NCBI GenBank assembly: GCA_028565635.1
Contig: JAOXYB010007123.1
Location: 1-20,108, forward strand
Origin: Phoronis ovalis
Taxonomy: Eukaryota > Phoronida > Phoronidae
Length of the DNA stretch: 20,108 nucleotides
Direction of reading: 5' to 3'
This document shows positions 10,501 to 20,108 of this stretch, in pieces; within the stretch, counting starts at the first letter, position 1, and each line of letters starts with the position of its first letter. The notes beneath the pieces were generated by a model. It was not told where the DNA came from. It made no database searches and saw only the letters and a program-made list of their open reading frames with translations. The position numbers and the translations under genes are program-made.

Positions 10501-13048
10501 TGGCACACAAGTGTAGCCTCTCATCTTGATAATGAGCATGAAGGTCATGGTGAGGTCAAGGTCATAATGGCTCAAAAAGAAGGCGAAGATGGCATGGTAA
10601 TACAAGAAGTTGAGGAAAAGAACAATGAAACAGAATCCCTGCTGGATGACGGCTGCAATAAAGTTTGGAAATGTGTCCTATGTTCTTTTTCTTGCAACGA
10701 GAAGCCAGAAGCTATCAGTCATTTAAGTCAAAGTCACCCTAAGAATAAATACCCTTACTCGTGCTCTCTGTGCGAATTTCAGTGTAATTTTTTGAGTGCT
10801 GCATATCGTCATTTGCGATCACGTCATGGTGAAAATAATCACAACTTGTGTATCAAGAATCTTGTGTACGTCAGCTCTGACCACGAAGCTACGCAGTCGC
10901 TCACTGAAGAATCAGCAGATGAACAGGCTGATATATCACTAGATGCAAGTGATGGAAGTTCAAATAATGTCCATCACGAATACAGCTGCAGAGTTTGTAG
11001 TTATACAAGCATGTCTAGGCGATACATGATTCGTCATCTGCGTGAAAGCCATGGTATGGATAATCCAGGTGATAACCATATGGATATTAAATTATTTACA
11101 CTTCCTGTCAGAGATGACACAGGAGATGAAAGTCCTGCAGCTCGTAGGTCAGAAGGTAAAATGAAGTATCGATGCACAGTGTGTCCGTATCAAACAAATA
11201 AAGTTTCCATGTTTAAAATGCATCAAACGCATCACCAACCTGGTACGCCTGGTAATGATTTCAAGTGCAAGTATTGTCTGTACTATGTCTGTGCACCTCG
11301 TCTACTGAAACAACACGAACGTCTGCATACACAACAACAAGACAGGGAATCCGAGACTGGCTCAGACATGCCTTCTTCAGCTGCAACCTCTATCTCCATA
11401 CAACTTAAACCTGAAGAAGAAATTCAGACTATGTCTGATACAATGTTAATCGACAAAATGCCTCGGCAGGCACGTTATCAGTGCAACAAATGTCCGTATA
11501 TGACGAAATCATCAAAAGATTTAATTTACCATAAACAATTTCATCATCCAAAGCCATCGGCACCGTACAAATGTACTCAGTGCGATTACTGGGTATCCAG
11601 GACCCATCTGCTTAAGCAGCATACTAAAGTGCATGAACCCGGGTATGTTGCCCAGGCCAGCAGCACATTCATAATTCCTCCATCTCCAGCTAAATCTAAT
11701 GGTTCAAGTAGTGGTTTAGATGTTGATACTGTAGAAACGGCTTCGCTGAAGCATGATATTATAAGAGCTAAGATCAAGAGTATCCCGGTGAAATTAGCCG
11801 ATTCCCCGGAATCCTTTGCTGATGATGATGAACTTAATGAAGAAATGATGTATTCATCTTGCATGGAAACTTCTGGCAATGCTGTCTTTCCAGGCGATGG
11901 TGAGATGGAGATTGAAAGCAGTGAAAATGGTAATGGTGCCTTCTCCAACCTTAGTGCATCAAAACTTGTAGAAAACTTGAACATAACTATTCACCGTTGC
12001 CGTTTCTGCCCATATGGAAATCCACGACCTGTAAATGTCCGTATGCATGAAGAAATGCATGGGAAAGTAGGTGAAACTAGGTTCAAGTGCCCAAAATGTG
12101 ATTATTACAGTGGTAATATGGGTCTAATGTCGCATCATGTAAAAGTACATGAACCTAATTATAATCCAACACTGGTGTACCAGATGAAAGCTTTGGGAGT
12201 GAAACCTCCAAAACCAGGTATGAAAAAGAATGGGAAGGAGACAAGTGAAATCATCAATGCTTCGCTAGATGTCGCCACTGAGGCAGGATTTCAAGTACAT
12301 TATAATGAGAAGACCAAATTCCATCAACTTGATATAACCAACTTGAAGAAGTATGCTTGTGAAAAGTGTCCTTATGCTACAGCCAAGAGATATCAGTTTG
12401 AGCGTCATGGTACTTTACATGGTAGTAGACAGAAATACGTGTGTCCCTTCTGTGATTATAGCGTTCCTAGTAAAAATCTTCTAGAGCAGCACAAACGTCT
12501 TCATCTTTTACCAAACCCAAATCTTCTCTCTGCCCAGTCCATAAATAACTTACAAGAGTTACCAGAGGTCACTGCAGATGTCGCCATGACAACAAGTCTG
12601 TCGGCTAACATGACTGAAATGCAGGCCTCTGGTGGAGTTGATGGAACTCATGACCATTTAACATTGTTTGAAAACTTGGATGCCCACCTACTGAAGCCTA
12701 CTAAACTTTACCGTTGTGATCGATGTCCATACACAAATGTCCGCCGGGATAACCTCCTTGCTCATCTTAAGCTGCATGTGATTCAAAGTGATCTAGAGTG
12801 TCCATATTGCGACTACAGTGTGTCCAAGATTCATTTACTCAGCCAGCATGTGAAGGTGCACTTCCGAGGCCCCGGGATTGACTTGGATGATGACATCCCA
12901 GAACAACTAAATGCAACCGAGTCAGAAATTGGAGTTGTGAGAAATGTGGAGCCAGAGTTCATTGATTTGTCCGAATATGGACGAGTTCTACAACAAGCCG
13001 GCCCTGAAAATCTGAACAAAGACTCCAAATCATCAAAGCAAACTAATG
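7534..13048 (+). CDS. Giant multi-C2H2 zinc-finger protein, main coding exon (1838 codons)
   Basis: This exon encodes nearly all of a 1906-residue protein, probably a nuclear DNA-binding transcriptional regulator. I choose ATG 7534 because it is the first in-frame ATG after an in-frame stop, with A at -3. Thirty-two fingers lie here: the first is C2HC (C19-x2-C), the rest C2H2. Groups run from about residues 19-131, 211-321, 416-439, 521-634, 692-741, 799-1002, 1047-1092, 1152-1175, 1214-1367, 1489-1539, 1609-1657 and 1728-1776. An acidic Asp/Glu tract lies at about 390-405. PLDLS at 504-508 matches the CtBP-binding consensus, which would suggest repression. A DLS-containing IDLSE lies at 1810-1814. 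The last ten fingers form five two-finger modules (CPY finger, then C-x-Y finger with LLxQH-like helix), indicating internal duplication. The exon ends in phase 1 at donor G/GTGAGT. I do not recognise a specific orthologue; REST/Charlatan-like or ZNF462-like multi-finger families are possible but unproven. Confidence 0.95.
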
Positions 13049-13500
13049 GTGAGTAAGAAATGGTGTATCATATCCAGTTTGCTTGTTTCTAAATAAATTA
13101 TATAAAAATCTGGGGTGGTAGTACCATTTCTAATCACTATTTTCCATGTTTATGACTAGAGGGACATGTGGGCTGTATCACCAATTCTTTATAGTTTATT
13201 TTAATTATTTTCTGCATATTATTCCATTTTATTCTGTTGCAAAATATATAACTTGACAAATAATTCCTTCTAATCCCTCTATGAATTTGGAAATTGTAAG
13301 TGATCTGTAATTAAATTGATTTTCTGAAACTGATATTTTTCAATGCATTGAAGACTAGGCTAACCCTCAAATCTCCCGGTGTCTCCTAGTGCACGAGATA
13401 TGAAACTGTAAATAGAAAGGTTGATGTTACTTAAGCAACAAGTAGTGTAGTTGTTATCTGTCATGAATACATCACTGTTATCTTATTCCTTAATTTGCAG
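13049..13500 (+). other. Intron of the zinc-finger gene (452 bp)
   Basis: The donor is GTGAGT at 13049 and the acceptor is taatttgcag ending at 13500. Splicing joins G (13048) to GA (13501-13502) as one Gly codon and keeps the frame open into a further zinc finger, which is strong support for the intron. Reading through instead gives Gly-Glu-stop (TAA 13054-13056). An AATAAA lies 36 bp after that stop. Confidence 0.88.
13092..13097 (+). terminator. Possible intronic polyadenylation signal
   Basis: AATAAA is followed about 14-25 nt later by a G/T-rich run (tctggggtggtag, about 13110-13122), the usual arrangement of a cleavage site. With the intron retained, the message would stop at 13056 and be polyadenylated near 13110, giving a 1840-residue isoform without the last finger. 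The hexamer and the downstream element are seen; their use is inferred. Confidence 0.4.
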
Positions 13501-13706
13501 GAGACACAACTCCAGTATTTCCAGTAAATAGTGATACCCCTCCTCCAGATGTCACAAAGGCAGTCGGTCTGCCAGAAGGTGCAGCGGATACCATGTGGGT
13601 ATGTCAGTATTGCGACCGTGCTTTCAACACTTCCGAGCTACTGATTAAACACGAAATGCAGCACCTGACAGGAAATAAGTTGTATCTCAAAATGAATAGG
13701 AGATAG
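13501..13706 (+). CDS. Last coding exon of the zinc-finger protein, finger 33
   Basis: After acceptor ttgcag at 13500 the frame continues for 67 further residues to TAG (13704-13706). It contains one more C2H2 finger, WVCQYCDRAF...LLIKHEMQH, with its first Cys at residue 1873 of the spliced protein. A short basic tail (KLYLKMNRR) ends the protein. This finger has the classical C-x2-C-x12-H-x4-H form and unlike most others stands alone. Sequence before the finger is Pro-rich linker. Finding an in-frame finger exactly behind the acceptor makes the exon call secure. Confidence 0.9.
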
Positions 13707-14700
13707 GACTAAGACGTATGTTTTTTGTCCAAATTTTGTTGTTGTATGTTGATTTTTAAATATTAAGTAATAAGTTGCTAGTAAAAGAGATTAATACTGC
13801 CACAGCAAAACTTTAAGTTTGCAAATATTTAAATAACTATTCACAAATTTATTATGCATCCATAAAGTTAACAACTTCACAATAGACAGGACAGTACCAG
13901 AATTGTAATTATTTCGTTAATATATGAAAAAAAATTATGGTTTACCAGAAAACTTCTTTTCTGATAAAGTGAAATTCCATGTCTAACTAATAGCTGCAAA
14001 TGATAAAATGCTGCAATTATACTTTCAGATTTTTTTAGAATGAAACAGTCTTGAATATCTAAGGGGAATCTCAAGGAATAGAATCAAATTATTAGATAAA
14101 ATAATGTTTTTAATGAAAAAATTTGACGCGGATTGCCCTGGTTGTAGAGTGAGTGAACTCAAATGACAAACATTCCTATTTTGATGTAGTTTATTTAAGG
14201 TTAAGTGTATAATGAATTTCACAGTCAGAATGAATACTATTTTTGTAAATTTTGAATGTTGTAGTACAATAGACAGATAATGAATATCGCTCCAAGCAAA
14301 ATACATTAAGGAGACTAGAATGCTTTGAAGTTAAATTTTGCACATATGCACCATTTCCCAGAATCTTATAATTATTGTATGACTGAACAGGTACAGTAAA
14401 AGATAATATTTTGTACCTTGAATGTACAAACACATAGACTTTTACATTTAGAATGAGCAGTGTGGTAAATTTGTTATTGTGTATAACCATTGTCAAATGT
14501 TGTTCAGATAACGATTGCGAAACCATAAATAAGATAATACATGGTTGACGCCACTTATGGTACAATGTAAACAATGGACAAACTATTACAACAGAATATG
14601 TCAATTTGTCAAATGGAAGTAATATCACCTTCAATTGTAATGTCTCAAAACTTGTAGTCATGTACCAGTCTTTTAATAAACAATATGTTGTAGTCATCTT
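13707..14700 (+). other. Probable 3'UTR of the zinc-finger gene
   Basis: AT-rich non-coding sequence follows the stop codon. The first canonical AATAAA after the stop is at 14675-14680, so the 3'UTR would be about 990 nt. Open frames on the minus strand here (for example 14191-14697) are low-complexity AT-rich shadows without domains. Confidence 0.5.
14675..14680 (+). terminator. Candidate polyadenylation signal, zinc-finger gene
   Basis: AATAAA is followed within 10-25 nt by the T/G-rich stretch tgttgtagtcatctttttgt. It is the first canonical hexamer downstream of the TAG at 13704, so it is the best candidate for the full-length transcript end. Confidence 0.55.
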
Positions 14701-14788
14701 TTTGTACTTTACATATTTCTATATTCTAGTAAAACAGAGATTAAGTTTTTACATCTGATTCTAGACAGAAACAACTTTTACGTATACA

Positions 14789-14871
14789 CTGCCACAGTTT
14801 GTCGAACCTATGACGTAAATCCTAATGTTGTTATGGACATCCAGACAATTGTAATTCATGAACTGTGGCAG
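14789..14871. repeat. Inverted repeat between convergent genes
   Basis: ctgccacagtt (14789-14799) is perfectly complementary to aactgtggcag (14861-14871), with a 61-nt loop and some further imperfect pairing on the outer side. It lies just past the putative end of the zinc-finger transcript. The loop is too long and too poorly paired for a standard microRNA precursor, so no function is assigned. Confidence 0.45.
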
Positions 14872-15578
14872 AGTACAATTAAAAAAGATAAAATTTAATA
14901 GCATATTCTTTAACAATGATATTTATTTGATTAGACTGACAAATTAAATAACGTCTCTAAATGAACGTTTTTATCGAATTGGGAATTTCACATGCCCAAA
15001 TCAATATAATGCTGTTGCGTTTTTACTGTAATTCATGGATTGGGTGCCCTTAGGAGCACAATCACTCTCACTAAATTTGTGTCTGAGAATTGTTATTTCC
15101 AAGGATACAAGATATAAATGTTCGTCATACCGACCTTAATTTTAGTAATATATTGCACTTGAATAATTATACGACAACATACATATTCATAAACAAGAAA
15201 ATGTCACAAAGCAAACAATGGATAATAATAATACTCACTAAAGCTGATTAAAGTAATTCTTCACCTCCACATGTTGGTAAAAAGTTATGTGTAATATCAA
15301 TGGTAAAATTTGTAAGGTACAGATGGTGAGCTGGTGCATTCAGAAAAGCTTTGTATCACTTCATAATTGTTCTGGAATTTGACATTGTAGGGTATCACAC
15401 CTATCAAATTGGTAGTTTACTAAGATTTTTCATACAGCTGAACAAAAAGTCTTCTAATACTATGGTCCTGACCAATTATCTCCACATGATTGATTTTCAG
15501 AACACACAAAATACATTATTCGTTTATGAAGTATAGAAAGTGTTAACTCTTCTTACTCAAATATGAAGTACATTTACA

Positions 15579-15584
15579 TTTATT
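15579..15584 (-). terminator. Candidate polyadenylation signal, WDR7
   Basis: The minus strand reads AATAAA here (plus strand tttatt), about 430 nt past the WDR7 stop codon. It is the first canonical minus-strand hexamer after the stop. An ATTAAA variant lies closer, at 15783-15788, and could be used instead. Confidence 0.35.
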
Positions 15585-16014
15585 GTACACATTTGATAGC
15601 ATGTATTTCTTAAATTTATATTTGTTTGAGATAAGCTTCAAGCAAATCAGCCAAAAAATTTGTTTTGAATGGTTATAATTCTCAAGAAAGTCACAACTCT
15701 TCTTGAAGGCAAGGGAATGAATTACATGTAGCTCCACACGCACACCATTGTCTTAAAGATTATTAGCAAAACAAAAATCATGTTTAATATTTATAATGTT
15801 GAATTTTACATGTTTTCCAAAATACATATTTTTTGTACAGGATGCATACTGACAAGTTTTACAAGAAATAAAATGTCTGTTATTAATGAGTGCGTACCTG
15901 CTGAGATAATAGTTTAAACCATTGAATACTAATAAAATAATGACACAAGCGAATAGCAGCAGATGACTAGGATGACTAATATTTTTAAATACACCTTTAC
16001 ACTATTATTTCCTT

Positions 16015-20108
<4,094 letters not shown>

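Larger units (their letters stand above)
14701..16014. other. Convergent intergenic region / WDR7 3'UTR
   Basis: There is no coding exon. The region lies between the 3' end of the plus-strand zinc-finger gene and the stop codon of the minus-strand WDR7 gene. Minus-strand hexamers that could end the WDR7 message are ATTAAA at 15783-15788 and AATAAA at 15579-15584 and 14922-14927. A hairpin-forming inverted repeat at 14789-14871 is listed separately. Confidence 0.6.

Noticed and set aside
11586-11984. 132-codon minus-strand frame within the zinc-finger exon
   Set aside because: Shadow of the plus-strand coding exon; no recognisable features.
14191-14697. 168-codon minus-strand frame in the 3'UTR region
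   Set aside because: AT-driven open frame with no domain or splice context; it overlaps the probable zinc-finger 3'UTR.

Overview
The window is animal nuclear DNA: AT-rich, with spliceosomal introns (GT..AG), long non-coding stretches and two protein-coding genes that meet tail to tail. The proteins are clearly metazoan. A decayed G-rich repeat near 4.5-5.0 kb resembles, from memory, a repeat style I associate with marine invertebrates such as molluscs. I therefore favour an invertebrate, perhaps lophotrochozoan, but species and phylum are not established.

Layout. From 1 to about 7485 there is no recognisable coding gene. This stretch is upstream or 5' intron sequence of the zinc-finger gene and holds small repeats: a degenerate GTGTACGAATT repeat, back-to-back hairpins at 1420-1476, a perfect 20-bp tandem array at 3712-3793, and a G-rich element at about 4540-4960. 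A plus-strand gene then encodes a very large C2H2 zinc-finger protein. It has one 5.5-kb coding exon (ATG at 7534, donor at 13048/13049), a 452-bp intron, and a short last exon (13501-13706) carrying the last finger. The spliced protein is 1906 residues with 33 C2H2-type fingers, an acidic tract and a PLDLS motif of the type bound by the co-repressor CtBP. It is most likely a nuclear DNA-binding regulator. The 3'UTR probably ends after AATAAA at 14675. Reading through the intron donor gives an immediate stop followed by an AATAAA at 13092, which suggests a second isoform lacking the last finger.

On the minus strand, 16015-19855 holds the last six coding exons of WDR7 (rabconnectin-3 beta), about 388 residues. 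All junctions keep the frame. The upstream exons lie beyond the right edge. WDR7 is the partner of DMXL/rabconnectin-3 alpha in V-ATPase regulation. Its 1.17-kb intron (17071-18236) contains two adjacent inverted-repeat elements, the larger with arms of about 200 bp able to form a long RNA hairpin in the pre-mRNA.

The two genes have no evident functional link; they are simply convergent neighbours separated by about 1.3 kb. I see no prokaryotic, viral, CRISPR or other defence-type system here. The most interesting items are the multi-finger architecture, the possible intronic polyadenylation switch and the hairpin-forming intronic repeats.
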